Counted from the first letter of the stretch, positions 1 to 7,359 are shown. The stretch: DNA of 34,933 nucleotides from Bradyrhizobium genomosp. I (2014) (GCF_000261685.1 NZ_AJQE01000091.1:1-34933); one strand, 5' to 3'. Numbers and translations are program-made. Notes: generated by a model from the sequence alone, not told the origin.

Positions 1-342
1 GCGCTGCTCGACTTCGGCATCCGCTGCGTGATCTCGACCTCGTTCGGCGACATCTTCTACAACAACTGCTTCAAGAACGGCATTCTGCCGATCCGCGTGT
101 CGCAGGAAGACCTCGACAAGCTGTTCGACGACGCCGAGCGCGGCGCCAACGCGACGTTGACGATCGACCTGCCGAACCAGGAGATCCGCGGCCCCGATGG
201 CGGCAAGGTCGCGTTCGAGATCGATCCGTTCCGCAAGCACTGCCTGATCAACGGCCTCGACGATATCGGCCTCACGATGGAGAAGAAGTCCTCGATCGAC
301 AGCTACGAGGACAAGCTCAAGCGCGAACGCGCCTGGGCCTGA
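1..342 (+). CDS. leuD: 3-isopropylmalate dehydratase small subunit, C-terminal part
   Basis: This is the C-terminal 113 codons of the small (swivel-domain) subunit of isopropylmalate isomerase, which with LeuC converts 2-isopropylmalate to 3-isopropylmalate in leucine synthesis. The frame is open from the window edge and ends at TGA 340-342. Recognisable family features are the stretch [20 protein letters not shown], typical of LeuD and related aconitase swivel domains, and the downstream [18 protein letters not shown] block followed by a basic C-terminus. The start lies outside the window. A palindromic repeat and a strong rho-independent terminator follow, so leuD is probably the last gene of its transcript. 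leuB, the next enzyme of the pathway, is about 8 kb away on the other strand, so leuD and leuB are not co-transcribed here. Confidence 0.93.
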   Translation, partial: ALLDFGIRCVISTSFGDIFYNNCFKNGILPIRVSQEDLDKLFDDAERGANATLTIDLPNQEIRGPDGGKVAFEIDPFRKHCLINGLDDIGLTMEKKSSIDSYEDKLKRERAWA

Positions 343-355
343 TTTCATATTCCTT

Positions 356-404
356 GAGCACGATCTTTCCGGAAAACCGCTGTACACTTTTCCTGATCAT
401 GCTC
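356..404. repeat. Palindromic intergenic repeat (GAGCA...TGCTC type)
   Basis: An imperfect inverted repeat lies just after leuD. GAGCACGATC (356-365) pairs imperfectly with GATCATGCTC (395-404), and CCGGAAAA (369-376) faces TTTTCC (388-393). From memory this resembles a short dispersed palindrome common downstream of genes in Bradyrhizobium and Rhodopseudomonas. Its function is unknown; mRNA 3'-end stabilisation is one possibility. Confidence 0.65.
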
Positions 405-419
405 TAGTTTTCGTTCCAG

Positions 420-450
420 CCCCGGCGCGCCATCCGCGCCGGGGCTTTTT
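420..450 (+). terminator. Rho-independent terminator after leuD
   Basis: A perfect 10-bp GC stem, CCCCGGCGCG (420-429) with CGCGCCGGGG (435-444), has a 5-nt loop and is followed by C and five T (446-450), then more T-rich sequence. It terminates leuD transcription. It also argues against using the TTG at 453 as the start of the next gene. Confidence 0.85.
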
Positions 451-482
451 CTTTGCTGCGGTTATCCCGTATAGCTTTTCCC

Positions 483-1268
483 ATGCTCCCCGAGATCGTC
501 ACCTTCTGGCATGGCCCGATGGACGCGTTGCGCCGGACCTGCCTGCGCTCGCAGCTCGCGGCCGGCCACAAGGTCACGGTCTACAGCTTCGACACCATTC
601 CCGGCCTGCCCGCGGGCGTCGACAACGCGGACGCCGAGGCGATCCTGCCGCACGCCTTCTCCGAACGCTTGCGGCCGCCGCAGCCGGACGGCAGCTGGCG
701 CGACTGGACCACGCTGCAGTTCAGCGACTTCTTCCGCATGAGGCTGATGGCGAAGAATCTCGGCCTCTGGCTCGACGCCGACGTGCTGCTCTTGAAGCCC
801 GTCGAGATTGATCCGGCAAGGCCGTACTTCGCCTGGGAGCGACCGCGCCAGCTCGGAAATTCCGTGATCTACCTGCCGGCGGAGCACGGCATCGTGCGCG
901 CGTTCGAGGGGCTGATGGAGCAGGAGGAGCTGACGCCGGACTGGCTGTCCGTGCGCCATCGCATCACCTTCATGATGCGCCGCCTGCGCGGCGGCTCGAA
1001 CCGCCTCTCGGACATCCGCGTCGCGATCTACGGGCCCGCTGCGCTGACCGCGCTGGCGCGCCGCACCGGTGAGCTGCAGAACGCATTGCCGAAGCAGTCG
1101 TTCTACGCGGTGCATGCCGAGCCAAAACTGTTCTTCGATCCCTCGAGCTATCTCGGCCTCGTCACCAGCCCCGAGATCATCGGCCTGCACATCTCGCCCA
1201 AGGGCCGCGGCGGCGAAGAGCCGATTCCGGGCAGCCTGTATGCCTGGGCGTCGGAGCGGTTTGCGTAG
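483..1268 (+). CDS. Small DXD-type glycosyltransferase (GT32 / capsular-polysaccharide-synthesis-like)
   Basis: This is a predicted cytosolic glycosyltransferase of 261 residues. It has the layout of short sugar transferases containing a DXD motif: an N-terminal segment VTFWHGPMDALRRTCLRSQ, a conserved FSDFFRMRLM helix, then GLWLDADVLLLKP, whose DAD is the metal/nucleotide-sugar-binding DXD motif. A histidine (GLHISPKGRGG) near the C-terminus is also typical. The frame is open back to a TTG at 453, but that start would sit on the leuD terminator, so I chose the ATG at 483. No polysaccharide gene cluster is nearby, so donor and acceptor cannot be inferred. The gene appears monocistronic and is followed by a long nested palindrome. 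Family level is fairly secure; substrate is unknown. Confidence 0.75.
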   Translation: MLPEIVTFWHGPMDALRRTCLRSQLAAGHKVTVYSFDTIPGLPAGVDNADAEAILPHAFSERLRPPQPDGSWRDWTTLQFSDFFRMRLMAKNLGLWLDADVLLLKPVEIDPARPYFAWERPRQLGNSVIYLPAEHGIVRAFEGLMEQEELTPDWLSVRHRITFMMRRLRGGSNRLSDIRVAIYGPAALTALARRTGELQNALPKQSFYAVHAEPKLFFDPSSYLGLVTSPEIIGLHISPKGRGGEEPIPGSLYAWASERFA

Positions 1269-1275
1269 CTCTCCG

Positions 1276-1398
1276 CTCGTGTCCCGGACGCGGTGCGGCG
1301 CGGAGTGCCGCCCCGCAGAGCCGGGACCCATCTCGCTGCAATCTGGGTCCCGGCTCTGCGCAGCAGCGTTTCACGCTGCAGCGCGTCCGGGACACGAG
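1276..1398. repeat. Nested palindromic intergenic repeat
   Basis: Two sets of perfect arms are nested. The outer arms are 17 bp (CTCGTGTCCCGGACGCG at 1276-1292 against its complement at 1382-1398). The inner arms are 16 bp (GCAGAGCCGGGACCCA at 1315-1330 against its complement at 1344-1359). The whole element can fold into one long hairpin with side bulges. It occupies the space between the glycosyltransferase and the next gene. No ORF or transposase is present. Confidence 0.85.
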
Positions 1399-1495
1399 AC
1401 GGGCTTTACAGTACTTCCAGTTTGATCCAGCGCAACGCGCTCCTGCACCATTGTGCTTAGTTCGCTCCAATTCCGCCGTCCGAATGGAGCTTTCC

Positions 1496-1915
1496 ATGAG
1501 CACCGCAAGCAAGCCTTATCCCATCGTTCAGGACCTCATCGAGTCCTTTGCGAGCTGGCTGAAACATCGCCGCGAGATGAACGAGATGCGGCAGCTCGAT
1601 CGCGCCGATTTCGACCGGATCGCCAGCGATCTGAGAATCGCGCCTGACGATCTGGAGGAACTGGTCCGTCACGGCCGGCACGCCGCCGACGAGCTGCCAA
1701 AGATGCTGGAGCAGCTCGGCATCAACGCCGAAGGTCTCGGCCGCGCGCAGCCGCTGCTGCTCCGCGACATGGAGCGAGTCTGCTCGCTCTGCGGTCACAA
1801 GGGACAGTGCGACCGTGATCTCGCCGACGGCACCGCCGCGGAGAACTACCACGGCTATTGCGCGAATGCGTCGACGCTGGAATCGCTCAATCGAGCCGAC
1901 CTCGCGCCGCGTTGA
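1496..1915 (+). CDS. Small cysteine-containing protein (DUF6455-like)
   Basis: A soluble 139-residue protein of unknown function. The first two thirds are helical and charged (ESFASWLKHRREMNEMRQLD, then a segment that may be a small helix-turn-helix-like fold). The C-terminal third carries four cysteines in the pattern VCSLCGHKGQCDRDL...YHGYCANA, which could bind a metal or iron-sulfur cluster. I recall this C-terminal pattern from the alphaproteobacterial DUF6455 family, but without a search that is tentative. The ATG at 1496 is preferred over an in-frame ATG at 1484 because GGAG (1486-1489) sits at ribosome-binding distance. The gene is convergent with the caspase gene, with only 18 bp between the stops. 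Confidence 0.75.
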   Translation: MSTASKPYPIVQDLIESFASWLKHRREMNEMRQLDRADFDRIASDLRIAPDDLEELVRHGRHAADELPKMLEQLGINAEGLGRAQPLLLRDMERVCSLCGHKGQCDRDLADGTAAENYHGYCANASTLESLNRADLAPR

Positions 1916-1933
1916 ATTGCAGCCCGCAGGAAG

Positions 1934-3415
1934 TCACTTGCGGGCCACGAAATAGAAGTCCTGCCGTCCGGAGATCGAGCCGTAGCTGAACGGCTTTTGC
2001 CTGCGCCCGGTCGCTTCCATGACATCGTCGCGAACGAAGTCGAAGAGCCTGCGGACCTCGAGGCCCGGCGTCGGAAGGTTCTTGACGAAGGCGGCGGCGA
2101 ACGGACTGTTGATCCCGTCGCCATCAAGCGCGGTCTCGCCGTCCTTGGCGGCGTAGACCACCAGCGTGCCCGCCTCCGGCTCGACAGGCGCCAGACCTCG
2201 CGACACCGAGCGCGACGCGACGGTCAGGGTGCGCTTCATCTGGCTTGCGAACGGGTTGTCGCGGCAGGCATCGAGGATAACGAGGCGCAGCTTCCTGGCG
2301 CGCTCCGCTGCATTGAGAACCTGATCAACCGGAACGGCTTCAAATCCGATCTCGCGATCCGCCGCGATCTTCGCGTCGGTCGGAATGAGATAGTTGACTC
2401 CGCCGACCTCCATGCCGTGTCCGGCATAATACACGACGGCCCAATCCGCCGTCTCCGCACGTGCAGCGAACTCGCGCAAGGCATTCACCAACGCGTCCTT
2501 GCGGAGATCGGTCAGCAGAGTAACCGCTTCGAACCCGGTGAGTCTCAGCACGTCGGCGACGAGGCTTGCGTCGCGGACCGGGTTCGGCAGCGCGGCGACA
2601 TTCTCGTAAGCGGAATTGCCGATGACCAGAGCGATGCGACGTTCGCTGCTCGACACCTCGGGCGCCAGTACAGCCGGGGCGGCGCCGGCTTTCTCGACCA
2701 GGACCGCTGCCGGCCGCGGCGAAGGCAGGACAGCAAGCCGCTCGCGCGCCTTGTCCTGTGCCCATCTCGTGGCACCATGGGTCAATCCGAGCGTGGCACT
2801 AAAGTCGGCCCTTGCTTTGGTGAAATCGCGGCGCTTCTCGTAAGCCAGCCCGCGATTGACATAAGCGTTCGCATAGGTGGGATCTACGCGTATCGCATCA
2901 GTGTAGTCCGCGATGGCACGCTCCGTGTCGCCCTTGTTGCCATAGGCGTTTCCGCGATTGAAATATGCGTTCGCATTTGCGGGCTGCAGGCGGATCGCTT
3001 CGGCATAGTCGGCAATGGCGCGATCGGTGTCGCCCTTGTTGCTGTAGGCGTTGCCTCGGTTGTAGTACGCGTTCGCGTACCCGGGATCGAGCCGGATCGT
3101 CGCCGTGTAATCCGCTATCGCACGGTCCGCGTCGCCTTTGTTGCTATAGGCATTGCCTCGGTTGTAGTAGGCGTTCGCATGCGCCGGATCGAGCCGTATG
3201 GCCGCGGTGTAGTCGGCCATGGCGCGGTCATTGTCGCCGCTGATGCTGTAGGCGTTGCCACGGTTGTAGTACGCATTCGCGTCCCTGGGATCTTGCCGTA
3301 TGGCCTCGGTGGCGGCGGCGATGGCCGGGCTCGCGCCGCGTTTGACGCGGTCAGTAGCGGCTGCGGGACCAGCGAGGGCAAGAATGACACAGCAATACAA
3401 TAATTTGCGAAGCAT
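1934..3415 (-). CDS. Secreted TPR-repeat caspase-family (C14) protein
   Basis: The 493-residue product begins with a probable signal peptide (MLRKLLYCCVILALAGPAAA). Five 34-residue tetratricopeptide repeats follow at residues 46-215, each starting ANAYxNRGxAY. After a Pro/Ala linker comes a caspase-like p20 domain from about 258: IALVIGNSAYENVAALPNP, then YYAGHGME with the probable catalytic His333, then VILDACRDNPF with the probable catalytic Cys384. The C-terminus (YGSISGRQDFYF) is typical of rhizobial caspase-domain proteins. Both residues of the dyad are present, so it is probably an active cysteine protease or ancestral orthocaspase; its substrate is unknown. The ATG at 3415 is preferred over an upstream TTG at 3451 because it places the signal peptide at the N-terminus. 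An AT-rich stretch upstream probably holds its promoter. No other death or defence gene is adjacent. Confidence 0.88.
   Translation of the reverse strand: MLRKLLYCCVILALAGPAAATDRVKRGASPAIAAATEAIRQDPRDANAYYNRGNAYSISGDNDRAMADYTAAIRLDPAHANAYYNRGNAYSNKGDADRAIADYTATIRLDPGYANAYYNRGNAYSNKGDTDRAIADYAEAIRLQPANANAYFNRGNAYGNKGDTERAIADYTDAIRVDPTYANAYVNRGLAYEKRRDFTKARADFSATLGLTHGATRWAQDKARERLAVLPSPRPAAVLVEKAGAAPAVLAPEVSSSERRIALVIGNSAYENVAALPNPVRDASLVADVLRLTGFEAVTLLTDLRKDALVNALREFAARAETADWAVVYYAGHGMEVGGVNYLIPTDAKIAADREIGFEAVPVDQVLNAAERARKLRLVILDACRDNPFASQMKRTLTVASRSVSRGLAPVEPEAGTLVVYAAKDGETALDGDGINSPFAAAFVKNLPTPGLEVRRLFDFVRDDVMEATGRRQKPFSYGSISGRQDFYFVARK
2771..3280 (-). repeat. Tandem 102-bp repeats encoding five TPRs
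   Basis: Five tandem 102-nt units inside the caspase gene each encode one 34-residue TPR. The first four are very similar at DNA level (shared AYYNRGNAYSNKGD-type coding blocks), while the fifth, promoter-distal unit has diverged (NRGLAYEKRRDF). This is a coding repeat prone to unit gain or loss, not a CRISPR or satellite. Confidence 0.85.
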
Positions 3416-3575
3416 GCGAACGCCCACTCGTGATGTCGGGACGGAAAGCAATATTCAAACGACGCAAATCTATCGGAGCAACGAGCCCAACTGTGTGATC
3501 TAAATTACGTTTGCGACTTATCGACGCTGAAGGGAAATCCGCGCCAGGCGGATATCCCGGCGGGAGGAGCCTTCC

Positions 3576-4457
3576 TCAGCCCTTCCCCATCGCGGCGATC
3601 GCGTCTGCGATCTCGATCGTGCGCCGGGCCATGTCGGCGTGCAGGCGTTCCACCATGGCGCCATCGAGCCGGATCGCGCCGCGCGAGGCGTTCTCGGGCA
3701 GCTCGAACGCGGCGATGATCTTTCGGGCGCGCGCGACTTCCTCTTCAGGCGGCGTGAAGATCGCATTGCAGGCATCGATCTGCGAGGGGTGAATCAACGT
3801 CTTGCCGTCGAAGCCGAGATCGCGGCCTTGCGCGCATTCGGTGGCGAAGCCGTCGGAATTGGCGATGTCGCTATAGGGGCCGTCGAGGATTTCGAGGCCG
3901 TGGGCGCGCGTCGCCAGGATGCAATGCGTGATCATCGGGATCATCGCGGCACGGCCCGGCAGCATCCGGATGCGCGTCTCGCGCGAGATGTCGTTCGGGC
4001 CGAACACGAAGCCGGAGAGACGGCTCGATGGATCGCGCCCGGCGGCGGCGAGTTCCTCGGCATGGAGCACGGCGCGCGCGGTCTCGATCATGGCCCAAAC
4101 CTTGACCGTCGGAGCAGCGCCGAGTTCCCCGAGACGGCGGCCGATGGCGTCGAGATCTTCGATGCTTGAAACTTTTGGAACCAGGATGCCGTCCGGCGAT
4201 GCCTTGGCGGCCATCGCGACGTCATCCGCCCACCAGGGGCTATCGAGGCCGTTGGTCCGGATCAAAATCTCGCGCTTGCCAAAACCCTTGGCCGCGATCG
4301 CGGCGGCGATGCCGTCGCGCGCCGCTGCCTTGGCGTCGGGAGCAACCGAGTCTTCGAGATCGAGGATGAGGCCGTCGGCGGCGAGATTGCGCGCCTTCTC
4401 CAGCGCGCGGGGGTTGGAGCCGGGCATGAACAGATGGCTGCGGCGCGGGCGGGTCAT
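3576..4457 (-). CDS. CitE/HpcH aldolase-family CoA ester lyase
   Basis: A 293-residue TIM-barrel lyase of the CitE/HpcH family, which includes citrate lyase beta subunits and (beta-methyl)malyl-CoA lyases. Family signatures are RSHLFMPGSNPRALEKA at the N-terminus, LDLEDSVAPDAK, IRTNG (substrate-binding Arg67), MIETARAV (metal ligand Glu125) and FGPNDIS (metal ligand Asp156), with GFDGKTLIHPSQID near residue 220. These fit cleavage of an acyl-CoA such as malyl-CoA or citramalyl-CoA to an oxoacid or acetyl-CoA. The exact substrate cannot be read from sequence. ATG 4457 has a strong AGGAAGGA ribosome-binding site. No citrate lyase alpha or gamma genes are present, so a stand-alone acyl-CoA lyase is likelier than citrate lyase. 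The gene is divergent from the carbonic anhydrase gene. Confidence 0.85.
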   Translation of the reverse strand: MTRPRRSHLFMPGSNPRALEKARNLAADGLILDLEDSVAPDAKAAARDGIAAAIAAKGFGKREILIRTNGLDSPWWADDVAMAAKASPDGILVPKVSSIEDLDAIGRRLGELGAAPTVKVWAMIETARAVLHAEELAAAGRDPSSRLSGFVFGPNDISRETRIRMLPGRAAMIPMITHCILATRAHGLEILDGPYSDIANSDGFATECAQGRDLGFDGKTLIHPSQIDACNAIFTPPEEEVARARKIIAAFELPENASRGAIRLDGAMVERLHADMARRTIEIADAIAAMGKG

Positions 4458-4556
4458 GCAAGCGTTCCTTCCTGTATTCTGGTCTCAGCCGATAGCACTT
4501 GGCCTGCCCGTTCGAAAGGCTTGTTCACCCCGGCGGTATATGATTAGGCATAGGCC

Positions 4557-5195
4557 ATGATGACATTCCCGAAGCATTTGCTGCAAGGCTACCAGGCCTT
4601 CGCCACCCAGCGGCTGCCGACCGAGCAGAACCGCTACCGCGAGCTGTCGGTGAAGGGGCAGTCGCCGGAAGTGATGGTGATCGGCTGCTGTGACAGCCGC
4701 GTTTCGCCCGAGGTGATCTTCGACGTCGGCCCGGGCGAGCTTTTCGTGGTCCGCAACATCGCCAACCTGGTACCGACCTATCAGCCCGACGAGAACGCAC
4801 ATGGCGTCTCGGCCGCGCTGGAATATGCGGTGACGGTGCTGAAGGTGAAGCACATCGTGGTGCTTGGCCACGCGCAATGCGGCGGCATCCGCGCCTTTGT
4901 CGACAAGATCGAGCCGCTCACGCCCGGCGACTTCATCGGCAAATGGATGCAGATGTTCATCAAGCCGGGCGAAGTGGTCGAGCAGCGCGCGCACGAGACC
5001 ATGGCGCAGTTCGTCGAGCGCATCGAGAAGGCCGCCGTGTTCCGCAGCCTGGAGAACCTGATGACGTTCCCGTTCGTGCGCAAGGCCGTGGAGAGCGGCC
5101 AGATGCAGACCCACGGCGCCTATTTCGGCGTCGCGGAGGGATCGCTGTTCGTGCTGGACAAGGCGAGCAAGGAATTCAAGAACGCGCGCGAATAG
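4557..5195 (+). CDS. Beta-class carbonic anhydrase
   Basis: Cytosolic zinc enzyme of 212 residues interconverting CO2 and bicarbonate. The zinc site is complete: Cys44, Asp46 and Arg48 in GCCDSRVSPE, and His105 and Cys108 in LGHAQCGG. The remaining family features FDVGPGELFVVRNIANLVP and SAALEYAV are also present. ATG 4557 is immediately followed by a second ATG at 4560, so the start could be either. The stop codon TAG 5193-5195 lies within the first arm of a downstream palindromic repeat. The gene is divergent from the CoA ester lyase, with about 100 bp between them containing a possible -10-like TATATGAT. Supplying bicarbonate to carboxylases is the usual role. Confidence 0.93.
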   Translation: MMTFPKHLLQGYQAFATQRLPTEQNRYRELSVKGQSPEVMVIGCCDSRVSPEVIFDVGPGELFVVRNIANLVPTYQPDENAHGVSAALEYAVTVLKVKHIVVLGHAQCGGIRAFVDKIEPLTPGDFIGKWMQMFIKPGEVVEQRAHETMAQFVERIEKAAVFRSLENLMTFPFVRKAVESGQMQTHGAYFGVAEGSLFVLDKASKEFKNARE

Positions 5196-5251
5196 CGAAT
5201 GGCGAGTAGCGAACAGGAAACGCCATTCGCCATTCGCTACTCCCTATTCGC
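5188..5251. repeat. Palindromic repeat with GAATAG/GAGTAGCGAA motifs
   Basis: GCGAATAG (5188-5195) pairs with CTATTCGC (5244-5251), and GAGTAGCGAA (5204-5213) pairs with TTCGCTACTC (5233-5242). It is built from iterated GCGAATGGCGAGTAGCGAA-like words. It overlaps the last codons and stop of the carbonic anhydrase gene and may form an mRNA 3' hairpin. Similar motifs are, from memory, dispersed in Bradyrhizobium genomes. Confidence 0.75.
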
Positions 5252-5258
5252 CACCTCT

Positions 5259-5287
5259 CACGCCGCCTGCTTCTTCGCGCTGATCAG
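5259..5287. repeat. Detached second copy of the asd 3' tail
   Basis: This 29-bp segment matches the true end of asd (5415-5443) at 25 of 29 positions, including an aligned stop codon. Read on the minus strand it would encode LISAKKQAA-stop, against LITAKKKAA-stop in asd. The two copies flank the palindromic element at 5291-5405. It looks like a leftover duplicated gene end. Confidence 0.8.
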
Positions 5288-5290
5288 TTC

Positions 5291-5405
5291 GTAAGGTGGG
5301 GTTAGCCGAAGGCGTAACCCACCACTTCTGTCACAGCGGAAACGAAAGAGGTGGGTTACGCCGTGCGGACTGCGCTTCGCGCAGCCGCAGGGCTAACCCA
5401 CCTAC
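5291..5405. repeat. GGTGGGTTA-type palindromic element (MITE-like)
   Basis: The ends GTAAGGTGGGGTTAGCC (5291-5307) and GGCTAACCCACCTAC (5391-5405) are imperfect inverted repeats. Inside them GGCGTAACCCACC (5311-5323) and GGTGGGTTACGCC (5350-5362) are perfect 13-bp inverted repeats, and CTGCGC/GCGCAG forms a small hairpin at 5370-5384. It encodes nothing. Its inverted ends plus flanking direct copies of the asd tail suggest a non-autonomous mobile palindrome. Confidence 0.8.
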
Positions 5406-5413
5406 ATTCTTCT

Positions 5414-6448
5414 TTATGCCGCCTTCTTCTTCGCGGTGATCAGCTTGCGGTTGATCAGCACTTCGGCGATCTGGATCGCGTTGAGCGCGGCGCCCTTGCG
5501 TAAGTTGTCCGACACGCACCACAGCACCAGGCCGTTCTCCACCGTCGCATCCTCGCGGATGCGGCTGATGTAAGTCGCGTCCTCGCCGGCGGCCTCATAC
5601 GGCGTGGCGTAGCCGCCGGGCTCCTGCTTGTCGATGACGAGGCAACCCGGTGCCTTGCGCAGGATCTCGCGCGCTTCGTCGGCGCTGATCGGGTTCTCGA
5701 ACTCGATGTTGACGGCTTCGGAGTGGCCGACGAAGACGGGCACGCGCACGCAGGTGGCCGTAAGCTTGATCTTGGGATCAAGAATCTTCTTGGTCTCCGC
5801 CATCATCTTCCACTCTTCCTTGGTGAAGCCGTCCTCCATGAAGACGTCGATGTGGGGGATGACGTTGAAGGCGATGCGCTTGGGGAATTTCTTCGCGACG
5901 AGCTCGTCATTGGTGTAGACGGCCTTGGTCTGCGAGAACAGCTCGTCCATCGCGTCCTTGCCGGCGCCCGACACCGATTGATAGGTCGAGACGACGACGC
6001 GCTTGATCGTCGCCTTGTCGTGCAGCGGCTTGAGCGCGACCACGAGCTGTGCGGTCGAGCAGTTCGGGTTGGCGATGATGTTCTTCTTCTTGAAGCCTTC
6101 GGTCGCGCCTGCGTTCACCTCGGGCACGATCAGCGGCACGTCCGGATCCATGCGCCAGGCCGACGAATTGTCGATCACCACAGCGCCGGCGGCGCCGATC
6201 TTCGGCGACCATTCCTTCGACACCGAACCGCCCGCCGACATCAGGCAGATATCGACGTCGGAAAAGTCGTAATGCTCGAGCGCTTTGACCTTCAGGGTGC
6301 GATCGCCATAGGAGACCTCGACGCCGACGCTGCGGCGTGACGCCAGGGCCACGACCTCGTCCGCGGGGAATTTGCGCTCATCCAGGATGTTGAGCATTTC
6401 CCGACCGACATTGCCGGTCGCGCCGACGACTGCGACTTTGTAACCCAT
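5414..6448 (-). CDS. asd: Aspartate-semialdehyde dehydrogenase
   Basis: NADPH-dependent reduction of aspartyl phosphate to aspartate semialdehyde, the branch point to Lys/diaminopimelate, Met and Thr. The 344-residue protein has the Rossmann motif VGATGNVGREML at 8-19, the nucleophilic Cys130 in NPNCSTAQ, the acyl-phosphate-binding Arg and catalytic His in VRVPVFVGHSEA (Arg235, His242), and SVSGAGKDAMDEL at 158-170. ATG 6448 is preceded by a GGAGAG ribosome-binding site. The C-terminus LITAKKKAA-stop is duplicated in altered form beyond the adjacent palindrome, suggesting the extreme 3' end was copied when that element arrived. The gene looks monocistronic and is convergent with the carbonic anhydrase gene. 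Confidence 0.96.
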   Translation of the reverse strand: MGYKVAVVGATGNVGREMLNILDERKFPADEVVALASRRSVGVEVSYGDRTLKVKALEHYDFSDVDICLMSAGGSVSKEWSPKIGAAGAVVIDNSSAWRMDPDVPLIVPEVNAGATEGFKKKNIIANPNCSTAQLVVALKPLHDKATIKRVVVSTYQSVSGAGKDAMDELFSQTKAVYTNDELVAKKFPKRIAFNVIPHIDVFMEDGFTKEEWKMMAETKKILDPKIKLTATCVRVPVFVGHSEAVNIEFENPISADEAREILRKAPGCLVIDKQEPGGYATPYEAAGEDATYISRIREDATVENGLVLWCVSDNLRKGAALNAIQIAEVLINRKLITAKKKAA

Positions 6449-6564
6449 CGTTCACTCTCCGATGAAAAAGCCCGTTCCTGAAGCTGACGCTTAAACAGGA
6501 AGAGCAGCGCTTCTATGCGAGAACCGGCCTCAAGACAACGTTGGACCATGCCTGAAGGCCGTGG

Positions 6565-7359
6565 ATGCAGTCGCCCGAGGCCAGCATGGCCGCCAGCCCT
6601 ACCCGGACCGCTATCCATCTGGCGCTGCTAGGCTTTGCCGACGAGGTCGTCGGCACCCTGGCGCACCTGTTCGCCTATGTGGGGGCGCTCGCTCTGCTTG
6701 CCATCCTCGCCCTCGCGGCACTCGGCCAGCTGCCGGACTTGCGCGACGATGAGCCGGCCCGGAAACCGGGCTGGAGCGTGGCCGATCGTTCGCACCCGGC
6801 CTTCGCCGTCAGCCGGACCGATTCTTCCGATAAAACAGTATCTTACACTATCCTGAGGCACCCCGAAGGCGGCCGCAGGGACGTGCTGCGCTGGACCGGC
6901 GAAGCGGGCAAGCCTCTGGCTGAGCTCGAAATCTACCGCCAAGGCGCCGAATTCGACGTGACACGTCCGGCGACCGCGGATCTGGCCGCCCGGATGGGTC
7001 TGGGTGCCGCCACCTCGCTCGAGCAGGCGGGCCTGATCGGCACCAAATTCGGCCCCGTCGTCCTGTTCCGGCCTACAGGCACAATGGAGGCTGTGCGGCG
7101 GTGCCTCGGCTACCTCAAGCGCAGTGAGGAGCCCATGCTCCAGATCTCCGGCTACTCCTGCCAGGGCGACAGCCTGCCCGCCCGGCGCGCGGCGATCGCC
7201 TGCACGCTGAACCGGCTGACGCTGCTGGCCTCGGGCAACGAGCCGAAGCTGGCGGAATTGTTCGCCCGTGCCGAGCTGAAGCGCCGCGGCTGTGACCCCG
7301 CGGATTCGGGGGACTGGCTGCTCGGGGCCGCGAATGCGCAATTGCGCGGAGCGCTTTGA
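6565..7359 (+). CDS. Hypothetical single-span membrane protein
   Basis: I do not recognise a domain. The 264-residue product has one strong hydrophobic segment at about residues 32-54 (LAHLFAYVGALALLAILALA), then a soluble region that would be periplasmic or cytoplasmic depending on orientation. The soluble part has a conserved-looking tail with cysteines (RRCLGYLK, GYSCQGD, IACTLNRL, RRGCDP). Codon use matches the neighbours, and the frame is clean over its whole length, supporting a real gene. ATG 6565 and ATG 6586 are both possible starts; the latter has GAGG at a better distance. It is divergent from asd, with about 115 bp between them. An envelope protein of unknown role is the most that can be said. 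Confidence 0.75.
   Translation: MQSPEASMAASPTRTAIHLALLGFADEVVGTLAHLFAYVGALALLAILALAALGQLPDLRDDEPARKPGWSVADRSHPAFAVSRTDSSDKTVSYTILRHPEGGRRDVLRWTGEAGKPLAELEIYRQGAEFDVTRPATADLAARMGLGAATSLEQAGLIGTKFGPVVLFRPTGTMEAVRRCLGYLKRSEEPMLQISGYSCQGDSLPARRAAIACTLNRLTLLASGNEPKLAELFARAELKRRGCDPADSGDWLLGAANAQLRGAL

Noticed and set aside
453..482. Upstream TTG start for the glycosyltransferase
   Set aside because: It overlaps the T tract after the leuD terminator. ATG 483 gives the family-like N-terminus.
2771..3280. Regular repeats of about 100 bp considered as CRISPR or satellite
   Set aside because: The 102-bp period matches exactly one 34-residue TPR in frame. There are no unique spacers between repeats.
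1997..3403. 468-codon plus-strand frame opposite the TPR-caspase gene
   Set aside because: Antisense shadow. The minus strand has clear TPR and caspase motifs and a signal peptide.
5291..5405. Palindromic element considered as an insertion sequence
   Set aside because: It is too short and encodes no transposase. At most it is a non-autonomous element.
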